Source: Phytoactinopolyspora limicola (lineage in GTDB: Bacteria; Actinomycetota; Actinomycetes; Jiangellales; Jiangellaceae). From it: DNA of 64,000 nt. Numbering within the stretch: position 1 is the stretch's first letter; each line of letters opens with the position of its first letter. Where the stretch lies: NCBI RefSeq assembly GCF_011320225.1, contig NZ_JAAOEN010000002.1, positions 248,584-312,583 of the forward strand, given 5' to 3'. Below the pieces are notes generated by a model. The model was not told where the DNA came from. It saw only the letters and a program-made list of their open reading frames with translations, and did no database searches. Both the position numbers and the translations under genes were made by a program. Of this stretch, positions 18,608-26,602 are shown piece after piece.

Positions 18608-18804
18608 AGACCGCCAACGGCCCAGGGGTCGCTTGGCGGGGCTGCGGGTCGGACTTAGGTCGGTGCTGGTCCCGGTGGTGACCGGTGGTGGCCCGGCCCA
18701 CGGCGAGAAGTTGACGGTTGGCTTGACCGAGGTGGAACGTCGGCCGGCACGTGGATTCGGTGGGTCACCAGGCTTGCCGGCCATCATCCAACAAGGAGAA
18801 CCAT

Positions 18805-19098
18805 ATGAAGTTCGCACAGGTCATCGAACTGAAGACCGGGCGACTGGACGAGATCATGGAACTGGACCAGGAATGGACGGAGCGGACCGAGGGAGCCCGC
18901 CCATACAGCGTCGAGTTCTGGGGCACCGACCGCGACCGGCCGGATACCTACGTAGGTATCGTCGTCTGGGACTCCTATGAGGACGCGCAGAAGAACAACG
19001 ACCTCCCGGCTACCCACGACTTCGCCACCCGGATGGCCGAACTGTGTGATGAACCGCCCGTCTTTCGCAATCTCGACGTTCTCCGAGAACGCCGGTGA
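18805..19098 (+). CDS. Small conserved protein, predicted ferredoxin-like (ABM-type) fold
   Basis: A 97-residue protein, MKFAQVIELKTGRLDEIMEL onwards, ending PPVFRNLDVLRERR. The alternation of short strands and helices and the family pattern DRPDTYVGIVVWDSYEDAQKNNDLPATHDFA resemble actinobacterial proteins related to antibiotic biosynthesis monooxygenases. No catalytic function can be assigned. AAGGAG lies eight bases upstream of the ATG. It diverges from the AfsR-like regulator and could be its target. Confidence 0.75.
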   Translation: MKFAQVIELKTGRLDEIMELDQEWTERTEGARPYSVEFWGTDRDRPDTYVGIVVWDSYEDAQKNNDLPATHDFATRMAELCDEPPVFRNLDVLRERR

Positions 19099-19150
19099 CC
19101 GACGCCGTCACCCTCTACCGCACGCCTGCGTGGAAGAAGCCACCGGCACC

Positions 19151-19180
19151 GTGACGCGGGGCCTCGCCTGACACTATGCT
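19151..19180 (+). promoter_or_regulatory. Candidate promoter for the riboswitch-exporter transcript
   Basis: GTGACG (19151-19156) and TATGCT (19175-19180) with an 18-base spacer place a transcription start near 19187, just before the conserved 5' end of the riboswitch. Confidence 0.4.
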
Positions 19181-19196
19181 GAGTCTCGTCCGCTGA

Positions 19197-19395
19197 AGGA
19201 TGGCTAGGGTTCCGCGGCTTACTAGTGCCCGGTGTGGTGGCTAGTTGACCGGTCTGGTCCAAGCGCCATAGAACGCCGACGTGGTGGAGCGCCCGCTGCG
19301 CGTCGACATCGACGTGCACCATGACACAAGGAGGGCACCCCAGGCGTCGGCCCGCACCTTATTTGGGATAAAAGCCTCGAGGGGAGACGTGGACA
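19197..19395 (+). ncRNA. Guanidine-I (ykkC-type) riboswitch
   Basis: The leader of the EamA gene carries, in the right order, blocks that match the ykkC/guanidine-I consensus as I know it: CTAGGGTTCCG (19204-19214), CTGGTCC followed by AAGCGCC (19254-19267), ACACAAGGAGGG (19324-19335) and GGGATAAAAGCC with a purine-rich GGGGAGA after it (19365-19387). A hairpin of 10 paired positions (19389-19399 with 19404-19414) lies between this and the ribosome binding site and may be the expression platform. Guanidine-I switches turn on exporters when guanidinium binds. The other ykkC subtypes (ppGpp, PRPP, nucleoside diphosphates) are less likely but not excluded. Confidence 0.8.
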
Positions 19396-19437
19396 CACGG
19401 TTACGTGTGCCCACTTCGCACCGAAAGGCTGATCCTC

Positions 19438-20400
19438 GTGCCTCCTGTTGCACCACTCGTCCCTCACCACGGCCACTCGCACCTGTCTGCCCTGCTACAG
19501 GCGCTTCTCGTCACGTTCCTGTGGTCCACGTCATGGATCCTGATCAAGACCGGACTGGACGAGATCCCGCCGCTGACGTTCGCCGGCCTGCGATACGTCC
19601 TCGCGTTCCTGTGCCTGCTCCCGTTCGCCTTACGCCCGCACCATCGCAGGCAGATCCGCCGGCTGACCCGGCGCGACTGGGCTCGGCTGACGGCGCTCGG
19701 TGTCGTCATGTACACCGCCACTCAAGGGGCGCAGTTCCTCGCCCTGGACCGGCTGCCGGCCACCACCACGAGTCTGCTGCTCAGCTTCACGCCAGCGATG
19801 GTGGCGCTGCTGGGGATGGTGTTTCTCGCCGAGCGCTTGCGTAGCCTGCAATGGGTGGGCGTGTGCCTCTACCTGGTCGGCGCCGCGGTGTTCCTCTACC
19901 CGGTCGATTTTCCCGCTCAGCAGATCATCGGCATCGTGATCGCCGTCGGTGGGCTCCTCGCCAATGCCGCCGCCGCGGTGCTCGGCCGCTCGGCCAACCG
20001 CGGGGGTCAGCTCAGTCCACTCGTCGTCACCGTGATCAGTATGGGTGTCGGCTCAGCGATTCTGCTGGTCAGCGGGGTCAGCACCCAGGGCCTGCCGACG
20101 CTGAGCGTGAGCAGTTGGGCGATCGTCGGATGGCTCGCGGTGATCAACACGGCCTTCGCCTTCACGCTGTGGAACCTCACGCTGCGCATCCTCAGTGCGA
20201 CCGAGTCCAGCGCGATCAACAACACCATGTTGATCCAGATCGCCATTCTCGCGTGGATCTTCCTCGACGAACAGCTCGGCGCCCGCGAGGTCGCCGGGCT
20301 CTGTATCGCCGCCCTCGGCATCGCGCTGATCCAGCTCCGTACCCTCGGACGGCTCGGCCGGTGGGGGCGGCGTGAGCGTAGCGACCAGGTGGCGACGTAG
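19438..20400 (+). CDS. EamA-family (DMT superfamily) exporter, probably guanidinium-linked
   Basis: An integral membrane protein of about 320 residues with ten predicted helices arranged as two EamA repeats. The first repeat holds FLWSTSWILIKTGLDEIPPLTFAGLRYVLAF; the second starts near LSPLVVTVISMG and holds AINNTMLIQIAILAWIFLDEQLGAREVAG. The GTG at 19438 has AAAGG ten bases upstream; the frame to 19405 lies inside the leader. Because a guanidine-type riboswitch precedes it, export of guanidinium or a related cation is a reasonable inference. Known guanidinium exporters are mostly SMR proteins, another branch of the DMT superfamily. The 3' end is 10 bases from mrp. Confidence 0.85.
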   Translation: MPPVAPLVPHHGHSHLSALLQALLVTFLWSTSWILIKTGLDEIPPLTFAGLRYVLAFLCLLPFALRPHHRRQIRRLTRRDWARLTALGVVMYTATQGAQFLALDRLPATTTSLLLSFTPAMVALLGMVFLAERLRSLQWVGVCLYLVGAAVFLYPVDFPAQQIIGIVIAVGGLLANAAAAVLGRSANRGGQLSPLVVTVISMGVGSAILLVSGVSTQGLPTLSVSSWAIVGWLAVINTAFAFTLWNLTLRILSATESSAINNTMLIQIAILAWIFLDEQLGAREVAGLCIAALGIALIQLRTLGRLGRWGRRERSDQVAT

Positions 20401-20410
20401 CATCGGTGGC

Positions 20411-21559
20411 ATGACGTCGTTGCCCACCGCCGAGCGTGTCACCGAGGCGCTCGCGGGTGTGAAAGACCCGGAGATCAAACGCCCTATCACCGAACTCGGC
20501 ATGGTGAAGTCCGTCGATGTGGGGGATGACGGCACCGTGCGGGTCGAGGTGTACCTGACCATCGCCGGCTGTCCGCTGCGCGAGACCATCACCCGCGACG
20601 TCACCACCGCCGTTCAAGCCCTTGACGGAGTCACCTCCGTCGACGTGGTGCTGGACGTCATGTCCGACGAGCAACGTAAGGAGCTCTCGCAGCAGTTGCG
20701 CGGGGGTCGGCCGGAGAAGGAGAACCCGTTCGTCCAAGCCGGTTCGCTGACCCGTGTGTATGCGATCGCCTCCGGCAAAGGCGGCGTGGGCAAGTCGTCG
20801 ATCACGGCCAATCTCGCGGCCGCGATGGCCGCTGACGGTGTCCGGGTCGGCCTGGTCGACGCCGACATCTACGGTCACTCGGCCCCCCGCATGCTCGGGG
20901 TCGACGGCTCCCGGCCCACCGTCGTCGACAACATGATCATGCCGGTACCCGCCCACGGCGTAAAACTGGTCTCCACCGAGATGTTCAAACCGGACCGCGA
21001 CACCCCGGTCGCCTGGCGCGGTCCCATGCTGCACCGCGCCCTTCAGCAGTTCCTCACCGACGTCTTCTGGGGCGACCTCGACATTCTGCTGCTCGACCTC
21101 CCGCCCGGCACCGGCGACGTCGCCATCTCGCTGGCACAGCTCATGCCCAACGCGGAGATCGTCGTCGTCACCACACCACAGCTCGCCGCGGCCGAGGTCG
21201 CGGAGCGGGCCGGGTCGATCGCGCTCCAGACCCATCAGCAGGTCAACGGGGTCATCGAGAACATGTCGTACCTACCGTGTCCACACTGCGGACCGGAGCA
21301 TCGGCTCGAGTTGTTCGGCTCCGGCGGCGGACAACAGGTCGCCGACGGGTTGAGCCGACGCCTCGGTACCACGGTTCCGCTGCTGGGAGAGGTGCCCATC
21401 GACACCGGTCTGCGCGAGAGCAGCGACGTCGGCATCCCCTTCGTGCTCAAAGAGCCGGAGGCGCCTGCTTCCACGGCGCTGCGGGCGGTTGCCCACCGGC
21501 TGTCACACCGCGAGCGCGGTCTGTCCGGCATGTCATTGGACCTCAGCCCGGCCGGGTGA
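20411..21559 (+). CDS. mrp: Mrp/NBP35-type iron-sulfur cluster carrier ATPase with DUF59 domain
   Basis: Scaffold or carrier of Fe-S clusters for apo-proteins, about 382 residues. The N-terminal MIP18/DUF59 domain (about 5-80) holds YLTIAGCPLRETI. The deviant Walker A SGKGGVGKSS lies at about residues 121-130, followed by DADIYGHSAPRMLG and DLPPGTGDVAISL. A CPHC pair near residue 290 is the expected bridging cluster site of the dimer. The ATG at 20411 has no strong ribosome site and follows the exporter closely. Its place beside tatB and the sigE cluster is conserved in actinobacteria. Confidence 0.94.
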   Translation: MTSLPTAERVTEALAGVKDPEIKRPITELGMVKSVDVGDDGTVRVEVYLTIAGCPLRETITRDVTTAVQALDGVTSVDVVLDVMSDEQRKELSQQLRGGRPEKENPFVQAGSLTRVYAIASGKGGVGKSSITANLAAAMAADGVRVGLVDADIYGHSAPRMLGVDGSRPTVVDNMIMPVPAHGVKLVSTEMFKPDRDTPVAWRGPMLHRALQQFLTDVFWGDLDILLLDLPPGTGDVAISLAQLMPNAEIVVVTTPQLAAAEVAERAGSIALQTHQQVNGVIENMSYLPCPHCGPEHRLELFGSGGGQQVADGLSRRLGTTVPLLGEVPIDTGLRESSDVGIPFVLKEPEAPASTALRAVAHRLSHRERGLSGMSLDLSPAG

Positions 21560-21567
21560 TCGTTGCC
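21555..21567 (+). repeat. Intergenic repeat copy D (core only)
   Basis: GGTGATCGTTGCC overlaps the mrp stop codon and matches the core of the repeat at 57-69, 535-548 and 23707-23726. Only 13 bases match, so this copy could be chance. Confidence 0.4.
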
Positions 21568-21595
21568 CGACGTCTGGGGTTCGGGGTAGCGCTGG

Positions 21596-21613
21596 GGCCG
21601 CACACGTGCGGCC
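21596..21613. terminator. Shared terminator hairpin between mrp and tatB
   Basis: GGCCGCAC-AC-GTGCGGCC forms an 8-bp stem with a 2-base loop between the converging ends of mrp and tatB. It could serve both strands. Confidence 0.55.
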
Positions 21614-21617
21614 GCGA

Positions 21618-22208
21618 TCAGGTGGTCTCGGGGTCGAACCGGGCCCCACTGGGGGCCGTGACCGGATTCGACGGAGCCGGCGTCGGATCACCAGCGGTAT
21701 CCGTCGCCGATGCTCGGACCGCCTCGGCCGGCGCGGAACCTGATGGTTCGGTGGTCGACGGCGACTCAGCGCGGGAAGCCGGTTTGGTGGCACTCTTGGT
21801 AGCCGGTTTGGTGGTGTTTTTGGCGGCCGGCTTGGTGGCCGCGCCGGAGCGGCGCGTAGTGCCGTTGGCGCTGGGTCGGCGCTTGTTCCTGCCTGGGAGT
21901 TCCAGTTGCTCACCGAGTTCTTCGAACTCGTCGAGGCCGAGGTCTTTCGGATCGACTCCGTCCAATACCTTCTGCCGCAGGTACGACTTCGGATTACGCA
22001 GGTCGGTCAACATCTTGAGATCTTGCTCGTCGATCCCAAGATCACCGACGCTCTCCGTCAGATCACGCCGGGCGCTGGTGACCATCTTTCGGAGGTCACT
22101 GACAAACGACGCGGCCTGCTTGATCATGGTAGGCAGTTTGTCTGGCCCGAAGACGAGCAGGGCCACCACCAGGATGACAGCGATCTCGCCGATACCGATG
22201 TCGCTCAC
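21618..22208 (-). CDS. tatB: Sec-independent protein translocase subunit TatB
   Basis: Part of the twin-arginine receptor complex for folded proteins. The 196-residue protein has one N-terminal membrane helix (IGEIAVILVVALLVFGPDKLP, with the FGP hinge) and an amphipathic helix with VSDLRKMVTSARRDLTESVGDLGID. The Ala/Lys/Thr/Pro-rich tail from residue 105 on is low complexity. The GTG start at 22208 has a weak ribosome site. Its position after htrA matches the mycobacterial sigE locus. Confidence 0.92.
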   Translation of the reverse strand: MSDIGIGEIAVILVVALLVFGPDKLPTMIKQAASFVSDLRKMVTSARRDLTESVGDLGIDEQDLKMLTDLRNPKSYLRQKVLDGVDPKDLGLDEFEELGEQLELPGRNKRRPSANGTTRRSGAATKPAAKNTTKPATKSATKPASRAESPSTTEPSGSAPAEAVRASATDTAGDPTPAPSNPVTAPSGARFDPETT

Positions 22209-22247
22209 CTCACTCGTCCAGCGCGTACGTCCAGGGTACGTGCACGG

Positions 22248-23657
22248 TCAACCTACGTTCGCGCCCAGGGTGACCGCGATCTCCATGACGTCGCCGTCAC
22301 GATCGACGGTCAGGGTGATCTCATCGCCCGGTTCGTATGAGCGCAGCATGACGATCAGCTCGCCCGGGCCGCGCACTCGGTCGCCGTTGATCTCGGTGAT
22401 GACATCGCCGGAGCGCACACCGGCTTCGTCGGCGGGCCCGCCCGGCGTGATTCCCGGTTGTTCGTCGTCGTCCGAGGCCACCCGCGCGCCCGGGCCTTGG
22501 TGTCCGTTCTCCAACAACGCGCCGATGATCGGGTAGACCGCTTCTCCGCTGCTGATGATCTGCTCAGCGGTGCGACGTGCCTGGTCGATCGGGATCGCGA
22601 AGCCAAGCCCGATGCTGCCGATGTCGCCACCGAAACCCAACGTGGCAATAGCCGAGTTGACTCCCACGACCCGTCCACCGGAGTCGACCAGAGGTCCACC
22701 GGAATTGCCCGGATTGATGGCCGCGTCGGTCTGCAAGGCGTTGATGTACGACTGCTCGGATCGTTCGCCCGCGGTGACCGGGCGGTCCAGAGCCGACACG
22801 ATGCCACTGGTGACCGTGCTGTCCAGGCCGAGCGGACTACCGATAGCGATGACCGGATCTCCGACGGCCACCGACGCGGACTCTCCGAGGACCACTGGCT
22901 GCAACTCGTCGGCGTCGATCCGTACCACCGCGAGGTCGTAGCTCGGGCTGCTGCCGACGACATCGGCGTCGAACTCCCGGCCGTCGAACAATTCGACACC
23001 AATGGCTCCACCGTCGATACCAGCCCCGGCAGCGACGACATGATGGTTGGTCAGAATGTAGCCGTCGTCGGAGATGATGAAGCCCGATCCGTTGCCGTCG
23101 GCCGCGGCGATGGACACCACACTGGGCAGCACCATACTCGCGACACCCGCGGTCGAGGTGTCCGGGCGCTCGCCGACGTTGGCCGGGTCCGAACCGATGA
23201 CGGTGACGGTCTCGTTCGAGCCGGACTCGGATTCGGTGAGCTGAATACCCACGATGCCCCCCGCCGCGCCGGCGACCAGCGCGATGGCAACCATGCCGAC
23301 GGCGACCGTCCACCGTCGAGTTCGCCGAGGTCCGGTGGCCACGGGCGGCCGAGCCCCACCTACGTGGCTGGGTGATCCACCCGGCCACGGCTGCACACCC
23401 GCATCGGAAAGGATGGAGGTGGCCTGCGGGGCCTGCCAACCGGATCCACGGTCCGGGACCACCCGTGGGCGGACGTTTCCAGTCGACTCCGACGGCTCAG
23501 TGCCGGTAAGACCGTCTCGCCCGGCGGGCGGTGAAGGACGCACACCTGGCGCGGCGACAGTCCAATCTCCCCTCGCCCAGGGATCTACTCGACGCGGCGA
23601 TCCAGACGCCGGGCCGCCCGGCGTCTCGTCGTCGGGAATGGACCATCCGCCCTTCAC
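22248..23657 (-). CDS. htrA: HtrA-type membrane serine protease with PDZ domain
   Basis: Envelope quality-control protease. A 115-residue Pro/Gly/Arg-rich cytoplasmic N-terminus is followed by one membrane helix (VAVGMVAIALVAGAAGGIVGI), the trypsin-like domain with catalytic His in TNHHVV, Asp in SYDLAVVRI and Ser in INPGNSGGPLV, and a C-terminal PDZ domain (PGGPADEAGVRSGDVITEINGDRV). On the minus strand TATGAT lies just 8 bases before the GTG, so the transcript may be nearly leaderless. A separate promoter fits the 184-base gap after the rseB-like gene. The mycobacterial counterpart at this place is htrA (Rv1223). Confidence 0.94.
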   Translation of the reverse strand: MKGGWSIPDDETPGGPASGSPRRVDPWARGDWTVAAPGVRPSPPAGRDGLTGTEPSESTGNVRPRVVPDRGSGWQAPQATSILSDAGVQPWPGGSPSHVGGARPPVATGPRRTRRWTVAVGMVAIALVAGAAGGIVGIQLTESESGSNETVTVIGSDPANVGERPDTSTAGVASMVLPSVVSIAAADGNGSGFIISDDGYILTNHHVVAAGAGIDGGAIGVELFDGREFDADVVGSSPSYDLAVVRIDADELQPVVLGESASVAVGDPVIAIGSPLGLDSTVTSGIVSALDRPVTAGERSEQSYINALQTDAAINPGNSGGPLVDSGGRVVGVNSAIATLGFGGDIGSIGLGFAIPIDQARRTAEQIISSGEAVYPIIGALLENGHQGPGARVASDDDEQPGITPGGPADEAGVRSGDVITEINGDRVRGPGELIVMLRSYEPGDEITLTVDRDGDVMEIAVTLGANVG

Positions 23658-23704
23658 AGGACCTAATCATACGGGTTCGGCTTCCGGGGCGCTCATCGCT
23701 CACA

Positions 23705-23798
23705 GCGGTGATCGTTGCCGGTTTCGTGACGCTGGCCACCAGTGATCAAAACCACGATTGGGTCGCTGGGGCGACATGAAAGCGACGACGATCACCGC
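23705..23798. repeat. Intergenic repeat copy C between rseB-like gene and htrA
   Basis: Outer arms GCGGTGATCGT (23705-23715) and ACGATCACCGC (23788-23798) enclose a segment that starts with the 20-mer shared with copy A and holds a small hairpin GTCGC-TGGG-GCGAC. The layout mirrors copy B (outer GATCACC dyad, inner GTCGC dyad). Confidence 0.6.
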
Positions 23799-23841
23799 GT
23801 CTGAGGGCAGAAATCCCGCGATGATCACGGGGATGGGCGGC

Positions 23842-24963
23842 TCAGTTGAACGGGTTCAACCAGGTGCCGACCTTCTGCGCACCCCGGCCGATGCGGGAAA
23901 TGACGCCGTTGTCTTCCTCCGGCTCCGGTCCATCCGGGGGCAACGCGGCCAGAATCCCGTCGACCATCTCCAACGGGGCATCGGCGACGACCGTGATCAC
24001 CCTCCCCTGCGACGACCACGTAAATCGCGCCGGCGGCCCCGGGCTGGCATAGACGAAGCCGTCGCCGACCTCGCTCACCACATAACCCTCGAGGTGCCCG
24101 GGATCAAGCCGTCCCGGCTGCTCGAACACCGAGATCGACATCACGCCGTCGGAGTAGCTGAGCTGCACGGCATCACCGAGTTGTCGGGCCTCATAAAGCA
24201 CGAAACCGTCGGCCAACTCCTCCATGCAGTGGTAGCCCTGGTCGCGGAGCCGTTCGATGTCGTCCCACCGGAGCACCGCCTGGTCATGTGTGGGAGCGGG
24301 AGCGCCAATCGCCTGCATCCCGCTGCGCAGGCAACAGGGTGGAACCGCGGCCAGCGAAATCTCCACGAACGCACTAGCGCTGAGCAGGTGGCCGTCGTGG
24401 GTGTAGGCCTCCCGGCGCAGCGACAGACTCGTCTGTCGGTCCAGCCACAGCCGCGCGGCAATCGAGCCGTCCGCCCGGACCGCCTCGACGACGTCTGCCG
24501 CACGCCCGGCGACCTGCCCCTCGCCAGCCATCCGGACATCGTAGGTGTCGATCAGCAGATCGATCGGACCGCCGCCGTCAGCCAACCAGGTGGTGCCGTC
24601 GCGACCCTGCAGAATGGACGTCTGAGTGTTCTGTAGACCGATCTCCGTGGCGCCGCCGGCCTGATGCCGGACCTGGACCACGGCGCTCTTCGACGCACCT
24701 GTCTTGGCCAGCACCGACCACGCCGAGACATACTGCGTGCCGTGGTACGACGTCTGCTGAGGAGCGGCGGCCGACCGGGCCAGCAGTTCGACAGCTCGCT
24801 GATCGTCGGTCCCGGCCAGATTGTCCGGGCCGGCAGCGGCGGTCGCCGGCGGCAAGAGCAAGATCAGCGCTCCCAGCAGCATCGGCGCAGCCAGCAATCC
24901 GAGGCTGCCACGGGGCCGGATGGTTCGCCGGTCCCCTAGGCGGTCACGGCAGAGCTGATTCAC
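23842..24963 (-). CDS. RseB/MucB-like sigma-E pathway sensor, exported
   Basis: A 373-residue protein with an N-terminal hydrophobic segment (LGLLAAPMLLGALILLLPPATAAA) for export or anchoring. The domain around YHGTQYVSAWSVLAKTGASKSAVVQVRHQAGG resembles the MucB/RseB N-terminal fold, which in proteobacteria senses lipids or peptides and shields the anti-sigma factor from cleavage. The start at 24963 overlaps the anti-sigma gene stop by 4 bases, so both are made together. This gene is absent from the M. tuberculosis locus as I recall it, so it is an added control layer here. Confidence 0.82.
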   Translation of the reverse strand: MNQLCRDRLGDRRTIRPRGSLGLLAAPMLLGALILLLPPATAAAGPDNLAGTDDQRAVELLARSAAAPQQTSYHGTQYVSAWSVLAKTGASKSAVVQVRHQAGGATEIGLQNTQTSILQGRDGTTWLADGGGPIDLLIDTYDVRMAGEGQVAGRAADVVEAVRADGSIAARLWLDRQTSLSLRREAYTHDGHLLSASAFVEISLAAVPPCCLRSGMQAIGAPAPTHDQAVLRWDDIERLRDQGYHCMEELADGFVLYEARQLGDAVQLSYSDGVMSISVFEQPGRLDPGHLEGYVVSEVGDGFVYASPGPPARFTWSSQGRVITVVADAPLEMVDGILAALPPDGPEPEEDNGVISRIGRGAQKVGTWLNPFN

Positions 24964-25688
24964 GGGCCGTCTCCGGTCAAGCTCGTTCCGTCAACCGTGG
25001 TGCTCCACCCGAGCCCGGCCGGCCCCAGGCCGGGGGTGCCAGGCAACTCGGCACCCGGAGACGCGGTCCCCACGCCGGACGTGCCGTCGTCAACGCTGCG
25101 CAACGCCGGGACGATGATGGACGCCGGCTCGGCGAACGGCAGCCCACCGGTGGACCGCGCGTGCTCCATGGTGAACTCCTCCATCGGGGGTACAACGGAG
25201 GCAGGCGTCTGATCCCGGCCGTTGGTGGACGGCGCGCCGAGCGAGGCCAGCAAGACCAACAGCGCTCCCGTCGACACCATGCCGCTGGCGGCGACCCGGA
25301 CCCCCCGGCGATGCCGGTCGATGAACTTAGGCCGGGACGGCTGGTGGCTACGCTGCATGCCGGGTCGGCGACCTGTGCCGACACCGAGGTGATCAGGGCG
25401 CGTCGAGCGGGACGGTCCCCACGGCGCCACCTCGACGGCGGCGTCGGACGGGTGGTCGTCCGGCGGCAGCAGGCCGCCCGGCTCGGCCAGACCGATCAGT
25501 GTCGACGTCAGCCCGGCCGGAGGAGTGATGTCCGGAAGCGAGGTCAAGACGCCTTTGGCGTAACGCTCCATATCGACGGCTTCGCGGCAGTGCGCGCAGC
25601 CGGCGACGTGCGCGAGTGCGCGGTCACGCTCTTCGTGATCGAGGCGGTCGTCGACAAGATCGCTGACGCGGTCATCGAGGTGTTTCAT
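24960..25688 (-). CDS. rseA: Zinc anti-sigma factor of SigE (RseA type)
   Basis: A 242-residue membrane anti-sigma factor. The cytoplasmic N-terminus has the ZAS motif H27-x3-C31-x2-C34 (HVAGCAHC), the zinc site of redox-responsive members. A single membrane helix lies near residues 129-151 ([22 protein letters not shown]), followed by an exported Pro/Gly-rich tail. Overlap with sigE upstream and with the RseB-like gene downstream (4 bases each) indicates strict co-expression. It probably holds SigE at the membrane until envelope stress triggers its cleavage or release. Confidence 0.9.
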   Translation of the reverse strand: MKHLDDRVSDLVDDRLDHEERDRALAHVAGCAHCREAVDMERYAKGVLTSLPDITPPAGLTSTLIGLAEPGGLLPPDDHPSDAAVEVAPWGPSRSTRPDHLGVGTGRRPGMQRSHQPSRPKFIDRHRRGVRVAASGMVSTGALLVLLASLGAPSTNGRDQTPASVVPPMEEFTMEHARSTGGLPFAEPASIIVPALRSVDDGTSGVGTASPGAELPGTPGLGPAGLGWSTTVDGTSLTGDGP

Positions 25689-26326
25689 GCATGCTCCCCG
25701 GAACCGTTCGGTTCTCCCGGCGAGTCCTGACGGACGCCGGATTCCAGGTCACGCGCGTCGTCCGGAGCGCGGTGCTCCAGCGCTGCCCGAAGCTGGGCGC
25801 GCCCACGGTGGATCCGGCTACGCACCGTGCCGAGCTTGATGCCGAGAGTGGCCGCGATCTCCTCGTAGGACAGACCCTCGATGTCACACAGCACCACGGC
25901 CACCCGGAAATCGGGCGCCATGGCATCGAGTGCGGCCTGGATGTCGGCCTCCAGCATCCGGTCGGTGAGAACCCGCTCCGGGGTGGGCTCGCGGCCATGC
26001 AGCCGCTCGCTCGCGTCGTCGCTGAGGGCGTCGAAGCGAATGCGCTGCTTGCGCCGCACCGTGTCGAGGAAGAGATTGGTGGTGATGCGGTGCAACCAGC
26101 CCTCGAACGTGCCTGGCGTGTACGACGACAACGAACGGAAGACCCGGACGAAGACGTCCTGAGTGAGGTCTTCGGCATCGTGGGCGTTGCCGGTGAGCCG
26201 ATAGGCGAGCCGGTAGACCCGGGCCGAATGCTGGCGGACGATCTCCTCCCAGCTCGGTGGGGTCCAAGTTTCCACGTCCGCCACCGGCTTACCTCCCTCG
26301 ACCAGGCGCGTGAGCACTACCGTCAT
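25685..26326 (-). CDS. sigE: ECF sigma factor SigE
   Basis: Extracytoplasmic-function sigma factor for envelope stress. Region 2 ([34 protein letters not shown]) and region 4 ([35 protein letters not shown]) are intact. ATG 26326 (MTVVLTRL) has a GATGGGA site; a longer frame reaches 26401. The promoter upstream fits its own recognition sequence, so it probably activates itself. A conserved O-methyltransferase diverges from it, as Rv1220c does from sigE in M. tuberculosis. Confidence 0.94.
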   Translation of the reverse strand: MTVVLTRLVEGGKPVADVETWTPPSWEEIVRQHSARVYRLAYRLTGNAHDAEDLTQDVFVRVFRSLSSYTPGTFEGWLHRITTNLFLDTVRRKQRIRFDALSDDASERLHGREPTPERVLTDRMLEADIQAALDAMAPDFRVAVVLCDIEGLSYEEIAATLGIKLGTVRSRIHRGRAQLRAALEHRAPDDARDLESGVRQDSPGEPNGSGEHA

Positions 26327-26436
26327 AGTGTCCCATCGCCCCCTTTCCTGGCCAATTACGCTGGTTGTCTTCGTCCGGTCGTCCTCGTCCCGGACAACCA
26401 CATCCGGTGCGACGTACTCGCGGACCTATCGATTCC

Positions 26437-26462
26437 AACGGCTCACGACCGGTCCGGGTTCC
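26437..26462 (-). promoter_or_regulatory. Sigma-E type autoregulatory promoter of sigE
   Basis: On the minus strand GGAAC (26462-26458) and CGTT (26440-26437) are separated by 17 bases, matching the ECF sigma-E consensus (GGAAC, 16-17 bases, CGTT). The start of transcription would be near 26430, about 100 bases before the sigE ATG. Confidence 0.7.
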
Positions 26463-26602
26463 GCACCGTGGCGCACGGCCCGATTCGGCACTAAGAACCC
26501 GCAGCGTGTCGGCCCTCTCCACGCACCGGCCCGAATGCTCTAAGCTTCGGCCTGGATACGTCCGCGCGCACGTCGTGCGCTCAAGCTTCGCAGGAGGCCG
26601 CT

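Noticed and set aside
19245-19274. TTGACC-18-TAGAAC as promoter of the EamA gene
   Set aside because: It lies inside the riboswitch, between its conserved blocks; the promoter must be upstream.
23758-24636. Plus-strand 292-codon frame
   Set aside because: It is antisense to the RseB-like gene, whose overlap with rseA and signal segment make it the real one.
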